Below, one piece after another: positions 43,443 to 52,448 of a stretch of DNA of 64,000 nt. Both the position numbers and the translations under genes were made by a program. The notes beneath the pieces were generated by a model. That model did not search any database, was not told the DNA's origin, and worked only from the letters and a program-made list of their open reading frames with translations. This stretch comes from Microbacterium candidum. GTDB taxonomy: Bacteria; Actinomycetota; Actinomycetes; Actinomycetales; Microbacteriaceae. The stretch is from positions 202,808 to 266,807 of the forward strand of contig NZ_JASXSZ010000005.1 of NCBI RefSeq assembly GCF_030315975.1, written 5' to 3'. Numbering within the stretch: position 1 is the first letter of the stretch; each line of letters opens with the position of its first letter.

Positions 43443-44192
43443 ATGGCCACACGAGATGAGATGGCGCGCTCGTTCGGGGCCGCCGCATCCACGTACGAGT
43501 CCGGACGCCCCGAGTACCCGGCTGACGCCGTGCGGTGGATGCTCGCCCCGATCGCCGCCGCGGACACGTCGATCCGGGTCGCGGACGTCGGGGCGGGGAC
43601 GGGCAAGCTCACCCGCGTCCTGGAGACGCTCGGCGCGCAGACGGTCGCGATCGACCCGGACCCAGGCATGCTCGCAGCGCTGCACCAGGAGCTGCCTGCG
43701 ATCCCGACGTTCGTCGGCGCCGCCGAGCAGCTCCCGCTCCCGGACGCGAGTGTGGACGCCGTCGTCCTCGGGCAGGCGTGGCACTGGGTCGATGTCCCCG
43801 TCGCGTCGAGAGAAGTGGGCCGTGTGCTCCGCTCCGGCGGGGTCCTGGGGCTCATCTGGAACTTGCGGGACGACAGCGTCGACTGGGTCGCCCAGATGAC
43901 CGAGATCATGCACGGATCGAACGCCGAGATCATGATGGCGGAGGGCGGACCGACCGTGGACACGCCTTTCGACGGCATCGAGAAGAAGACGTGGGAGTGG
44001 ATGCGCCCGATGACCCGCTCATCCCTGCTGGACATGGTCCGCTCCCGCAGCTACTTCATCACGGCCGATGACACGGAGCGCGTTCGCGTCGAGGCGGAAT
44101 TGGGGACGTTGTTCGACCGGATCGGCGCCGTGGGCGAGGCGTCCGTCGACCTCCCGTATCTCACCCACGCGTTCCGAGCGGTGCGCATGTGA
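43443..44192 (+). CDS. Class I SAM-dependent methyltransferase
   Basis: A 249-residue methyltransferase with the SAM motif VADVGAGTGKLTRVLETLG, the acidic residue in VAIDPDPGML and the post-motif GAAEQLPLPDASVDAVVLGQAWHWVD. The overall sequence resembles UbiE/SAM type 11 enzymes of small-molecule substrates. TAGGGT lies six bases before the ATG (leaderless). The stop overlaps the HAD gene (GTGA). Substrate unknown. Confidence 0.9.
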   Translation: MATRDEMARSFGAAASTYESGRPEYPADAVRWMLAPIAAADTSIRVADVGAGTGKLTRVLETLGAQTVAIDPDPGMLAALHQELPAIPTFVGAAEQLPLPDASVDAVVLGQAWHWVDVPVASREVGRVLRSGGVLGLIWNLRDDSVDWVAQMTEIMHGSNAEIMMAEGGPTVDTPFDGIEKKTWEWMRPMTRSSLLDMVRSRSYFITADDTERVRVEAELGTLFDRIGAVGEASVDLPYLTHAFRAVRM

Positions 44193-44896
44193 GTGCGGAC
44201 ATCCGGGCGGTCTGCTTCGACCTCGACGGCACGCTGCTGCGCGACGACCACGTCGACGGCGTCGTGCGCGCCGTCGCCGACGAGCTGGCGATGCGATATC
44301 CGGGAGTGGATGCGGCCGCGCTCGCGGAGGCGAACGAGAACGTCTGGTGGGACTACTGGCCCGCCGTCGGCGACGCGTGGATGCGCGGCGAAGTCCCCGG
44401 CGACGAGGTGCCGACGGAGGTCTGGCGGCGCTCTCTTGCCCAGGTCGGGGTGACCGACGCCACAGCGGCGACCGAAGCGTTCGAACTGCACACGGCGCTC
44501 GAGGGCAACGCCTTCGCTTTGTACCCCGAGGCGATGGACGTGCTCGCCGCACTCAGGGATCGCGGCATCCGCACCGCCGTCATCACGAACGGACCGAGCG
44601 GGCTGCAGCGCAGCAAGCTCATGGCCGTCGACCTCGCCGAGGGATTCGACGCCGTGCTCGTGTCGGGGGAGGTGGGCATCCAGAAGCCGGATGCTGCGAT
44701 CTTCGCGCTCGCGGTGGAACGGCTGGGCGTGTCGCCGGGTGAGGCGCTGCACATCGGCGACAACCAGGTCGCGGATGTCGGGGGAGCCCGTGGCGCCGGC
44801 CTCACGGCGGTATGGATCGACCGGAACGGAGCCGCGCTGGCGAGCGAGCCGCATCACGTCGTCGACGATCTGCGCGGACTCCTGCCGCTCGTCTGA
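44189..44896 (+). CDS. HAD family phosphatase
   Basis: A 235-residue haloacid dehalogenase-type hydrolase. Motif I is CFDLDGTL (nucleophile Asp then general acid Asp), motif II is the Thr/Asn region AVITNGPSGLQ, motif III Lys in GIQKPDAAIFALA and motif IV GDNQVADVGGARGAGL. A helical cap lies between motifs I and II. GTG start coupled to the methyltransferase; perhaps phosphoglycolate-phosphatase-like. Confidence 0.9.
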   Translation: MSADIRAVCFDLDGTLLRDDHVDGVVRAVADELAMRYPGVDAAALAEANENVWWDYWPAVGDAWMRGEVPGDEVPTEVWRRSLAQVGVTDATAATEAFELHTALEGNAFALYPEAMDVLAALRDRGIRTAVITNGPSGLQRSKLMAVDLAEGFDAVLVSGEVGIQKPDAAIFALAVERLGVSPGEALHIGDNQVADVGGARGAGLTAVWIDRNGAALASEPHHVVDDLRGLLPLV

Positions 44897-44932
44897 CGGC
44901 ACCGCGCAACACTGTCCGAGGGACGGCGTACC

Positions 44933-45553
44933 GTGGCCGGCGTGCGCACCCTCACCGTCTGCAACTTCGTGACCGTCGATGGACGATACGAGGACGATCA
45001 CCACGACATCGGCTCGTTCTTCGAACATTGGCATCCCGACTACCACGGGGCGGACTCGTTCGACTTCTACACGACCGAGCTCATGCACGGATCGGACACG
45101 CTGCTGCTCTCGGGGAGGCGGTCGACGCTCGGGAACCTCGGGTATTGGGCAGGCGTGCGGGAGGATGCGGATGCCACCGCCATCCGCCGCGAGTTCGCCG
45201 ACCTCATCCTCGGGGTGGAGAAGCTCGTGGTCTCCGACACCATCACCGAGGACGACCTCGCACCGTACGACAACGTCCGCATCGTTCGGATCGCGGATGC
45301 GCGGGCCGAGGTCGCTGCTCTGAAACACCGCGAGGGACGCGGCATCCTGGTCCTGCTCGGGCGTGTGCTGTGGAACGACCTCATGCGGGCGGGGCTCGTC
45401 GACGAGCTGCACCTCGTGACCTTCCCGCTGATCGCGGGTTCAGGGGTTCCGCTGTTCGATGCGAAGCCGGCGGTCGCGCTCAAGCTCCTCGAGACGCGCG
45501 TGTGGGAGGAGTCGGGCAACGTCCTGATGCGGTGGCGGGTCGACCCCGACTGA
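44933..45553 (+). CDS. Dihydrofolate reductase family protein (RibD C-terminal like)
   Basis: A 206-residue protein of the RibD C-terminal/DHFR-like fold ([57 protein letters not shown]), ending in the usual [17 protein letters not shown]. Such standalone proteins are NAD(P)H-dependent reductases with mostly unknown substrates. GTG 44933 has GAGGGA about eight bases upstream; GTG 44942 is an alternative. Confidence 0.87.
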   Translation: MAGVRTLTVCNFVTVDGRYEDDHHDIGSFFEHWHPDYHGADSFDFYTTELMHGSDTLLLSGRRSTLGNLGYWAGVREDADATAIRREFADLILGVEKLVVSDTITEDDLAPYDNVRIVRIADARAEVAALKHREGRGILVLLGRVLWNDLMRAGLVDELHLVTFPLIAGSGVPLFDAKPAVALKLLETRVWEESGNVLMRWRVDPD

Positions 45554-45608
45554 GGGTGCGGGTCCGACCTCCTTGCGGGTCTCATGACCCCGCGCCTAGC
45601 CTGCCGAC

Positions 45609-45989
45609 ATGATCATCGTCGGATCGATCGTGATTCGCGTGGACGACCTGGAGGTGCAGACCCGCTTCTGGACCGCGGCGCTCGATTACGTCGTCCGAGA
45701 GCCGGCTGAAGACGACTTCGTCCTCCTGCGCCCGCGTGACGCAGCCGCCCCATGCGTCTCCCTGGATGCCGTCCCCTCCGAGCGCGTCCTGCCGCCGCGG
45801 ATCCACCTGGACCTCTACGCCCAGGACCAACAGGCCGAGGTCCGCCGGCTCCTCGCGCTCGGAGCGCGGAAGGTCGACTGGGATCGACAGCCCGCCGACG
45901 CCGACTACGTCATCATGGAGGATCCCGAGGGCAATCGATTCTGCGTGGTGGACGCGGACGGATGGTCCGGGTGGGATCCATCGACGTGA
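45609..45989 (+). CDS. VOC family (glyoxalase-like) protein
   Basis: A 126-residue vicinal oxygen chelate protein with two beta-alpha-beta-beta-beta repeats (VIRVDDLEVQTRFWTAALDY and PRIHLDLYAQDQQAEVRRLLALGA), closing with IMEDPEGNRFCVVDADG. Candidate metal ligands are His in IHLDL and Glu in EDPEGN. Substrate unknown. TAGCCT exactly six bases before the ATG marks a leaderless transcript. Confidence 0.87.
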   Translation: MIIVGSIVIRVDDLEVQTRFWTAALDYVVREPAEDDFVLLRPRDAAAPCVSLDAVPSERVLPPRIHLDLYAQDQQAEVRRLLALGARKVDWDRQPADADYVIMEDPEGNRFCVVDADGWSGWDPST

Positions 45990-46034
45990 TGCCCCGAAAG
46001 GCCGCGGCGCCGCCGCCACGTAGACTGGATGCCC

Positions 46035-47108
46035 GTGGCTCTCACCATCGGAATCGTCGGACTGCCCAACGTCGGCAAGTCCACCCTGTTCAATGCCCTG
46101 ACCAAGAACCAGGTGCTCGCGGCGAACTACCCGTTCGCGACGATCGAGCCCAACGTCGGGGTCGTGAACCTGCCCGATCCGCGGCTGCAGCAGCTCGCCG
46201 ACGTGTTCGGCTCCGAGCGTCTCGTGCCCGCGGTCGTGTCGTTCGTCGACATCGCCGGCATCGTCCGCGGCGCGTCGGAAGGTGAAGGGCTCGGCAACAA
46301 GTTCCTCGCGAACATCCGCGAGGCCGACGCGATCGCCCAGGTCGTGCGCGGCTTCTCCGACGACGACGTCGTGCACGTCGACGGTGCGGTCGACCCGCAG
46401 AACGACATGGAGACGATCAACGCGGAGCTCATGCTCGCCGACCTCGAGACGCTCGAGAAGGCCATCGCACGCTACGAGAAGGAAGTCCGGGGCAAGAAGA
46501 CCGACCCGGTCGTGCTGTCGACAGCAATCGAGGCGAAGGATGCGCTCGAGCGCGGCGTCCTGCTGTCGGCGTCCGGGATCGACCTGACCCCCATCCGCGA
46601 GCTCGGCCTGCTCAGCGCCAAGCCCGTCATCTTCGTCTTCAACGTGGATGAGGCGGTCCTGACCGATGCCGACCGCAAGCAGGCGCTCGCGGCGCTCGTC
46701 GCGCCGGCGCAGGCCGTGTTCCTCGACGCGAAGATCGAGTCGGAGCTCATCGACCTCGACCCTGCCGACGCAGCCGAACTGCTCGCCTCGACCGGTCAGG
46801 ACGAGTCGGGCCTCGACCAGCTCGCCCGCATCGGCTTCGACACGCTGGGCCTGCAGACCTACCTCACGGCCGGCCCGAAGGAGGCCCGCGCCTGGACGAT
46901 CGGCAAGGGATGGAAGGCCCCGCAGGCGGCCGGCGTCATCCACACCGACTTCGAGCGCGGCTTCATCAAGGCCGAGGTCATCTCGTTCGCCGACCTGATC
47001 TCCCTGGGCTCGGTCGCCGAGGCGCGAGCACACGGCAAGGCCCGCATGGAGGGCAAGGACTACGTGATGCAGGACGGCGACGTCGTGGAGTTCCGCTTCA
47101 ACGTCTAG
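46035..47108 (+). CDS. ychF: Ribosome-binding ATPase YchF
   Basis: A 357-residue YchF of the Obg-related P-loop family, which binds ribosomes and hydrolyses ATP. G1 is GIVGLPNVGKST, and the switch region DIAGIVRGASEGEGLGN, NVDEA and the C-terminal TGS-type domain (AGVIHTDFERGFIKAEV) are complete. GTG 46035 is chosen over ATG 46029: it gives the family's usual A-L-T-I-G start, and a TAGACT hexamer ending at 46026 fits transcription beginning at the start codon. Confidence 0.95.
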   Translation: MALTIGIVGLPNVGKSTLFNALTKNQVLAANYPFATIEPNVGVVNLPDPRLQQLADVFGSERLVPAVVSFVDIAGIVRGASEGEGLGNKFLANIREADAIAQVVRGFSDDDVVHVDGAVDPQNDMETINAELMLADLETLEKAIARYEKEVRGKKTDPVVLSTAIEAKDALERGVLLSASGIDLTPIRELGLLSAKPVIFVFNVDEAVLTDADRKQALAALVAPAQAVFLDAKIESELIDLDPADAAELLASTGQDESGLDQLARIGFDTLGLQTYLTAGPKEARAWTIGKGWKAPQAAGVIHTDFERGFIKAEVISFADLISLGSVAEARAHGKARMEGKDYVMQDGDVVEFRFNV

Positions 47109-47165
47109 TCCCGACGAGGAGTCCGGGCGACGTCGAGGCCGTCAGCGGGCCGGTAGGCTCGGGAG

Positions 47166-47813
47166 GTGCACAACCCTCGCCCTCGCGTCACCCGTCTGCG
47201 CCGGGAATCGTGGGGTTTCGCGATCGGATCGGCGTTCTTCGCCCTCGGCGTCATCCCGTGGTACGCGGACGCGGTGGGCGGGGTCGCTGACGCCGCAACG
47301 TTCTTCATCGGCTCGCTCTTCTTCACCGCCGCCGGCTTCATCCAGCTCGCGTTGAGCGGCCGGCGGCCGCCCAAGCGGACGTCCTCGATCGCCGACGTGT
47401 GGGACTGGTGGGCGGCGGCCGTGCAGTTCGTCGGCACCCTGCTGTTCAACGTGAGCACCGGGGCGGTGCTGCTGCGGACGATCCAGGATGCGGCGACGGC
47501 CTCGACGGGGTGGGTTCCGGATGCCTGGGGCTCGATCGCGTTCCTCATCTCGAGCTGCTTCGCGCTTGTCGCCGCCTATCGGCAGGACGAGCTGTGGGAC
47601 CGCAATGCCCGCACAGCGCACGGTGTCTGGCTGAACATGGCGGGGTCGATCCTCTTCGGGTTCTCCGCCATCGGCGCGATCGTGCTGACGTCCGGCCAGC
47701 TGTACAACATCGCGTGGGTGAATGTCGGCACGTTCCTCGGCGCGGTCTGCTTCTTCCTCGCGGCCGTGCTCGCGCGCCGCGAACTGAACGCGGCCCAGCT
47801 CCAGCACGCCTGA
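47166..47813 (+). CDS. Multi-pass membrane protein, possibly YrhK-like
   Basis: A 215-residue protein with about six membrane helices (roughly 19-40, 45-65, 85-105, 120-142, 158-178 and 185-205). Segments GSAFFALG, GSLFFTAAGFIQL and the second-half GSILFGFSAIGAIV with NVGTFLGAVCFFLAAVL hint at an internal duplication, as in YrhK-domain proteins; this assignment is tentative. The GTG start has TAGGCT exactly six bases upstream (leaderless). Confidence 0.75.
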   Translation: MHNPRPRVTRLRRESWGFAIGSAFFALGVIPWYADAVGGVADAATFFIGSLFFTAAGFIQLALSGRRPPKRTSSIADVWDWWAAAVQFVGTLLFNVSTGAVLLRTIQDAATASTGWVPDAWGSIAFLISSCFALVAAYRQDELWDRNARTAHGVWLNMAGSILFGFSAIGAIVLTSGQLYNIAWVNVGTFLGAVCFFLAAVLARRELNAAQLQHA

Positions 47814-47865
47814 CGCGCGCGGCTCCGGCGTCGCGGACGATGCCCGGGTCGTCGCCGAGATCAGA

Positions 47866-48675
47866 TCAGGCGTGCGGGAATCGCGCGGCGAGGAGTGCCA
47901 CTGTCCGCGCGACGTCGATCGGGACCGTCGCAGAGTCGATCATCCGCTTCACCAGCAGCCTCGGCCACAGCACCTCGATCTCGTTCACGCGGAACGAACC
48001 GCCGATGAGCGGCCAATCGCCATCCAAGAAGCAGAGTGCACCCGTGACGGGAACTGCGGAGTCGTCGATCGTTCCGACCACGAGCGCGACCTGACCGCGC
48101 ACTCCTTCGATGAGCTTCGTGCGGTCTCGTCCGCCGATCCGCAAGGATTCGACGCGCGGACGGAGGATCCCACCTTCGACGTCGAGGGAGGGACGCTGCC
48201 CGACGTAACGCTTCGCGTCGACCACCCACACACCTCCGGGGCCGACGACGAGGTGATCGATGTTCGCGCGGGTCCCGGGGATGCGGCGATCGTGGAGCAC
48301 GCGGAAGGAATCGGGGAGGTCTCTGAGGCGCTCGGCCAAGAGCTCCTCGCCGATCGCGCCACGCTCCCACGCGCGCGTGCTCTGCGGTTCTTCGGACAAT
48401 GCGAGGATGAGCCCGCCGATCCTCGGATGCGCCGCCCGGATCCGCGCATCTCGCGCCGTCGATCGCCGCTCGTACTCGCGGCGGGCCGATGCGCCCGCGA
48501 TGCCGGGCTGGTGGGCGTCACCGGAAGATGACATGCACTGGACGCAGCGGACCGTGCGGGACGCGCGCTCGTAGATCGCATCCGCTCCAGGAGGAAGCGA
48601 AACGCCGCACAGCCTGCACACGCCGGCATAGCGAAGCATCATCCGTCTGTCGTCTGGCCCCAGCTCCAGAGTCAT
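47866..48675 (-). CDS. NERD domain protein with N-terminal zinc ribbon
   Basis: A 269-residue protein. An N-terminal zinc ribbon (CRLCG at about 20-24 and CVQC at about 44-47) precedes a NERD nuclease-related domain (about 105-260). The restriction-enzyme-like core appears as NIDHLVVGPGGVWVVDAKRY, which supplies the Asp and Asp-Ala-Lys metal site. NERD proteins are presumed to cut or process DNA. TAGGGT exactly six bases before the ATG indicates a leaderless transcript. The next plus-strand gene is divergent. Confidence 0.85.
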   Translation of the reverse strand: MTLELGPDDRRMMLRYAGVCRLCGVSLPPGADAIYERASRTVRCVQCMSSSGDAHQPGIAGASARREYERRSTARDARIRAAHPRIGGLILALSEEPQSTRAWERGAIGEELLAERLRDLPDSFRVLHDRRIPGTRANIDHLVVGPGGVWVVDAKRYVGQRPSLDVEGGILRPRVESLRIGGRDRTKLIEGVRGQVALVVGTIDDSAVPVTGALCFLDGDWPLIGGSFRVNEIEVLWPRLLVKRMIDSATVPIDVARTVALLAARFPHA

Positions 48676-48733
48676 GCCGTCACCCTAGCGAACCGACACC
48701 GTCGCATACGCGATCGGGTGGCAGGATCGCAGG

Positions 48734-49263
48734 ATGGCATCGATCCAGACACTCGACGACTCCGATCGGCGCATCCTGGCTGTATGGGCCGCGGACTGCG
48801 CGGAGCGGGTCCTGCCTCTGGTCGACGGCGAAGCACGATCGGTGGCGGTGTGGTGCAGGATGCACTCGCCCGCACCCGTGCCTACGGGCGCGGTGAGAGC
48901 ACCGCGAGCGAGGAGATCGCGAAGCGGCTGCGTGCGGTGAAGGCCGCGACCGCGGCCGCGACGCCCGCCGGTGCGGCCGCCGCGCGCTCCGCCGCACAGG
49001 CATCCGCGGTCGCCCATATGGGTGCCCACGCACTCGGCGCAGCCGCATACGCGGTGAAGGCGGTCTCCCTCGCGCATCCAGACGAAGACGCGGTGGGGGC
49101 GGAGATCCGCTGGCAGACCGATCAGCTCACCGACGCGCAGCGCGCGGCGCTCCGACGGCTGCCGTTGCTCGGCACAGACCGATCGGGACCTCTCGGGACG
49201 GGGCTCCTGTCCAAGGGGATCCTGGGGTCGACGATCCGCGATATCCAAGCGCGGATCACGTGA
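48734..49263 (+). pseudogene. Imm-5-like putative immunity protein gene, frameshifted
   Basis: Two frames together give one Imm-5-like protein. From ATG 48734 the first reads MASIQTLDDSDRRILAVWAA and continues to a V-A-V at 48842-48850. The continuation, VQDALARTRAYGRGE and the Ala-rich helix repeats through HMGAHALGAAAYAVKAV, is in another frame from 48853 to the stop at 49263. Bases 48851-48852 (TG within GTGTGGTG) are the extra ones, or one base is lost nearby. A CAGGAT hexamer lies six bases before the ATG. It could be a recent mutation or a sequencing error; no toxin gene is nearby. Confidence 0.75.
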
Positions 49264-49266
49264 GGC

Positions 49267-49695
49267 TCACGCCGTCCCATAGATCCGGACCGGCGTGAAC
49301 TCGTAGACCAATCGTCGTTCTTGGACCATCCGCGCAAGGAATGCCTCCTCGTCGAGCTCTTCGCCGTACCAGGCGAGTGGTCCGGACGGGCGGTTCTGCA
49401 TGACGCGGAAGAGCGCGAGGTTGAGCTCGGGGGCGTCGTCGCCGTCGAGGATCGTCACGGCGGATTCGATGGTCAGATACCGGACGCCGGGATCGAAGAC
49501 GAACAGAGTGCTGCGCGGAACGCGTCGCAGCCGTTTCGTGCGGGCGCGGTCGGCGGTGCCGCTGCTGCGCAGGTGCCCGTCGACGAGCGCGACCCCCACC
49601 CGGACCGCCTTCGCGGCTCCGTCGCGACCGGTCGTGATCATGGCCGCGGCATGGTGATCCTGCAGGAATGCGCGCTGGTCGTGGTTCAGCTCCAT
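49267..49695 (-). CDS. Pyridoxamine 5'-phosphate oxidase-fold (F420/FMN) protein
   Basis: A 142-residue split-barrel protein of the PPOX superfamily, resembling the class that uses F420 or FMN (AAMITTGRDGAAKAVRVGVALVDGHLRSSGTADRARTKRLRRVP). The Arg/Lys-rich segment is the usual cofactor phosphate site. ATG 49695 has a strong GGAGG six bases upstream. Substrate unknown. Convergent with the broken Imm-5-like gene. Confidence 0.85.
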   Translation of the reverse strand: MELNHDQRAFLQDHHAAAMITTGRDGAAKAVRVGVALVDGHLRSSGTADRARTKRLRRVPRSTLFVFDPGVRYLTIESAVTILDGDDAPELNLALFRVMQNRPSGPLAWYGEELDEEAFLARMVQERRLVYEFTPVRIYGTA

Positions 49696-49816
49696 CGGTG
49701 ACCTCCGTCGGTCGAGGACGTGCCCACTCTCGCAGAGGGGTCCGACATGGGCGAGGAATGGATGCAGCGGTCCGCGACCAGCCCGCCGGGTCGCTGACGA
49801 CCCGGCGGGCAGACCG

Positions 49817-50698
49817 TCAGCCCCAGAACTCGGCGAGTTGGCCGCCGAGTACGCGCCCCTGCTCGTATCCGCCGCGCGCGGCCGGCAGTCGCGTCGCGGG
49901 ATCGAGAGCATTGGCGTCGAAGACCTCGCCGGCGCCTGCATCCGGGACCACGGTCTGAACGCGGCTCCCGCCCGCCTCGAGCTCGGCGATCTGGGCGGGG
50001 AGGTCCATGCCGAGGGTGTCGGGCATCCGCGTGCGGCCCCCGAACGGCACGAGCATGAGCACGCGGTCGTATCCGGCGGCGAGGTCGGCGTTCTCGCCGC
50101 GCCGGTAGCTGCCGTTGAGGTAGCGGTCCTCTCCGATCGGGTAGGGGATCATCGCGGACGTGCTGGCTGCGACGGCATCGACCAGCTCGACGCCGCTGTC
50201 GCGGTCGAAGACGACGGGCTCGCCGGTTCGGGCGTCGAGCGCGGTGATGAGCACACGCTGCTCCGGCCACGTGACACCTGGCAGGCGTGACGTCGTGATC
50301 TCACGCCACCGCATCCCGTCCGCGCCGTCCGACGCGTCTCGTTCGAGCGCGGCAGCGCCCATCTTGCGGCGCATGTCCGCGGCGTCTTCGGCGGATGCGA
50401 TGATCGCGTTCGACCAGTCCAGATAGTTCTGGCCGGAGATTCCGCGGGCAGGTCCCCGGCGCGCTCCGGCGGGCTGAGGAGGCTCGCCGAGGATGGATGC
50501 GTAGAGCTCCGGGGGAGCTGTGTTCGTGATCTGCGCGGCCACCGTGGAGCCAGATGAGGTGCCGATGATCAGATCGGCACGGGAGACGTCGACGCCGGCA
50601 TCGGCGAGACCGGCGACGAGGCCGATCGCCCAGGCGTTGCCGGCGGCGCCGCCGCCGGCGATGACGAGGGCGCGGGTGTTGTGAGGTGTTGTGTTCAT
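49817..50698 (-). CDS. Patatin-like phospholipase with altered catalytic Asp position
   Basis: A 293-residue patatin-like protein. The oxyanion loop is GGGAAGNAW and the nucleophile elbow is G46-T-S48-S-G50 (GTSSGS), giving S48 as the catalytic Ser. The partner motif, normally D-G-G/A, reads N195-G-S (YLNGSYRRGENADLA), so the catalytic Asp appears replaced by Asn. Activity is therefore uncertain. The length and the NADLA context fit actinobacterial single-domain patatins. Confidence 0.85.
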   Translation of the reverse strand: MNTTPHNTRALVIAGGGAAGNAWAIGLVAGLADAGVDVSRADLIIGTSSGSTVAAQITNTAPPELYASILGEPPQPAGARRGPARGISGQNYLDWSNAIIASAEDAADMRRKMGAAALERDASDGADGMRWREITTSRLPGVTWPEQRVLITALDARTGEPVVFDRDSGVELVDAVAASTSAMIPYPIGEDRYLNGSYRRGENADLAAGYDRVLMLVPFGGRTRMPDTLGMDLPAQIAELEAGGSRVQTVVPDAGAGEVFDANALDPATRLPAARGGYEQGRVLGGQLAEFWG

Positions 50699-50886
50699 GG
50701 GAGTCGCCTTTCGCGATGGTGCGTCTTCGGCGCTCCCGATGTGCGACTACCTGCGTCGCGCGATCGTGGACGGCGAGGGAGCGCCCACTGCGGATACTGC
50801 GTACATGGGTCTCACCTCCGTCCGGTCGAACACGATCGGGGATGACGTTAGCACGGGTGTCCGACCCCGCGCCTAATGTCGGAGGC

Positions 50887-51270
50887 ATGCCGACGCTCGA
50901 CGACCTGCGGAGCATCGCGTCCGCGTTGCCCGGCAGCGAGGAGCGTGCGATGACGCGCGGGGCGGCCTGGTTCGTGCGCCGCAAGCCGTACGCGTGGGAG
51001 TGCTATCCGTGGCCCAGCATCCCGGACGAGGTGCGCAGCATCGTCGCGGCGGAGCTCGTCGTGGGCATGAAGGTCGCGGACAGCATCGACGCTCTCGCTC
51101 TGGTCGAGATGGCTCCGGATGTCTTCCTGCCGCTCACATCGCACTGGTTGCAGCCCAAGATCGCTCTGCGCATGGATCGCATCGCTTCCGACCACCTCGA
51201 GGAGCTCGTGACGGAGGCGTGGCGTGTCCAGGCGCCGAAATACCTGCGACGCGAGTTCGACGAGCGATAG
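50887..51270 (+). CDS. MmcQ/YjbR family protein
   Basis: A 127-residue MmcQ/YjbR (CyaY-like fold) protein, with the family features MPTLDDLRSIASALPGSEE, then FVRRKPYAWE, and the C-terminal LVTEAWRVQAPKYL. These are described as DNA-binding on weak grounds; the role is unknown. TAATGT lies seven bases before the ATG. GGAGG is only one base from the ATG, which again fits a leaderless start. Confidence 0.87.
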   Translation: MPTLDDLRSIASALPGSEERAMTRGAAWFVRRKPYAWECYPWPSIPDEVRSIVAAELVVGMKVADSIDALALVEMAPDVFLPLTSHWLQPKIALRMDRIASDHLEELVTEAWRVQAPKYLRREFDER

Positions 51271-51277
51271 CCGCCGC

Positions 51278-51763
51278 TCAGAAGAGAGCCGGCGGGAGGA
51301 CGCCCTCGTGCTCGAGGAGCCAGCGTTTCGTGGCGAGGCCCTGGCCCGGTGCGCCGCCGGAGAAGCCCCCGAGCCCGTCGGACGCGACGACCCGGTGGCA
51401 GGGCACGATGATCGGGATGGGGTTCGCCCCCATGATCGAGCCGATCGCCCGCGCCGGCACGTCGGTGCCACTGCGGTCCGCCAGTTCGCCGTACGTCACC
51501 GACTCGCCGAAGCCCACGGTCTCGTGGAGGGTGCGCAGCACCGCGTGGGTCGACTCCGGTCGATCAGGAACCGCGATCGGCACGTCGAACACCGTCAACG
51601 CGCCGGCGAAGTACGCCTCGAGCTGCCGCAAGGCTTCGACGAGCAGCGGATCATGCGGGGGAGCGGCGGGGGCCCGCATCCATCCCACACGCCTGATCGC
51701 CTCGCCGTCGCTCTCGACGCCGAGCACCCCGACGGGTGACGCGAGGGTGCCGAAGAACGTCAT
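51278..51763 (-). CDS. ogt: Methylated-DNA-[protein]-cysteine S-methyltransferase
   Basis: A 161-residue O6-alkylguanine-DNA alkyltransferase that moves the alkyl group to its own Cys. The acceptor is C122 in IIVPCHRVVASDG, preceded by the winged helix VTYGELADRSGTDVPARAIGSIMGANP. It repairs alkylation damage and complements AlkX at 14-15 kb. TAGCGT six bases before the ATG indicates a leaderless transcript. Confidence 0.95.
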   Translation of the reverse strand: MTFFGTLASPVGVLGVESDGEAIRRVGWMRAPAAPPHDPLLVEALRQLEAYFAGALTVFDVPIAVPDRPESTHAVLRTLHETVGFGESVTYGELADRSGTDVPARAIGSIMGANPIPIIVPCHRVVASDGLGGFSGGAPGQGLATKRWLLEHEGVLPPALF

Positions 51764-51796
51764 ACCGGCACGCTACGCGCGGGCACCGACATCCGA

Positions 51797-52375
51797 TCAG
51801 GCCGTCTCGCGGTCGGCGAGGAGCGCGGCCAGCCGACCGAGGGCCTTGTGGACCTCGTCCACGATCGTCTCCGCGCTCAGCTCGTTGCCCTCGAACGCGG
51901 CATCGCCGAACGACAGCATGACGGCCCCGACGGCGAGACGCGCGGATGACGCGTCGGTGCGCTGCTCGACGATCGAGAGCAGGTCGCTGCGGTGGCGGCT
52001 GCCCCACTCCATCAATGTCGAGGCGAGTTCCGGATGCCGCTTGATGATCCCGTGCTTCTGCTTGTTCGGGATCTCGATGCCGAAGCTCGTGATGAGCTTC
52101 ACGATGTCCTCGATGAGGGGGCCGTCGCCGGCCAGGAACGCCTCGCGCGCGCCATCCGGGATCACGAGGGCGGGAAGCCCCAGGATCGCCGCGTTCTTGC
52201 TCGGGTAGTAGTTGAAGAACGTGCGCACCGACACATCCGCGGCGGCGCAGATCTCCTCGACCGTCGTGTCCGCGATGCCCTTGGCATCCGCCAGTTCCAG
52301 CGCGGCCTCACGGATCCGCTCCCTGGTGTCGCGCTTCTTGCGCTCGCGGAGGGAATCCGGATGCGGGTTCGTCAT
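51797..52375 (-). CDS. TetR family transcriptional regulator
   Basis: A 192-residue TetR repressor. The N-terminal HTH (about residues 15-62) reads TRERIREAALELADAKGIADTTVEEICAAADVSVRTFFNYYPSK, and the rest is a ligand-binding helical domain. It lies 73 bases after the DHA2 efflux gene on the same strand, so it very likely represses its own operon through the twin palindromes at 54631-54676. Confidence 0.92.
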   Translation of the reverse strand: MTNPHPDSLRERKKRDTRERIREAALELADAKGIADTTVEEICAAADVSVRTFFNYYPSKNAAILGLPALVIPDGAREAFLAGDGPLIEDIVKLITSFGIEIPNKQKHGIIKRHPELASTLMEWGSRHRSDLLSIVEQRTDASSARLAVGAVMLSFGDAAFEGNELSAETIVDEVHKALGRLAALLADRETA

Positions 52376-52448
52376 CGTCTCTTTCCGTTTCCTGCGGGTG
52401 TGCACCGACCGGACCGCGTCCGACCGGTGCACACCCATTCTGGCGCCG

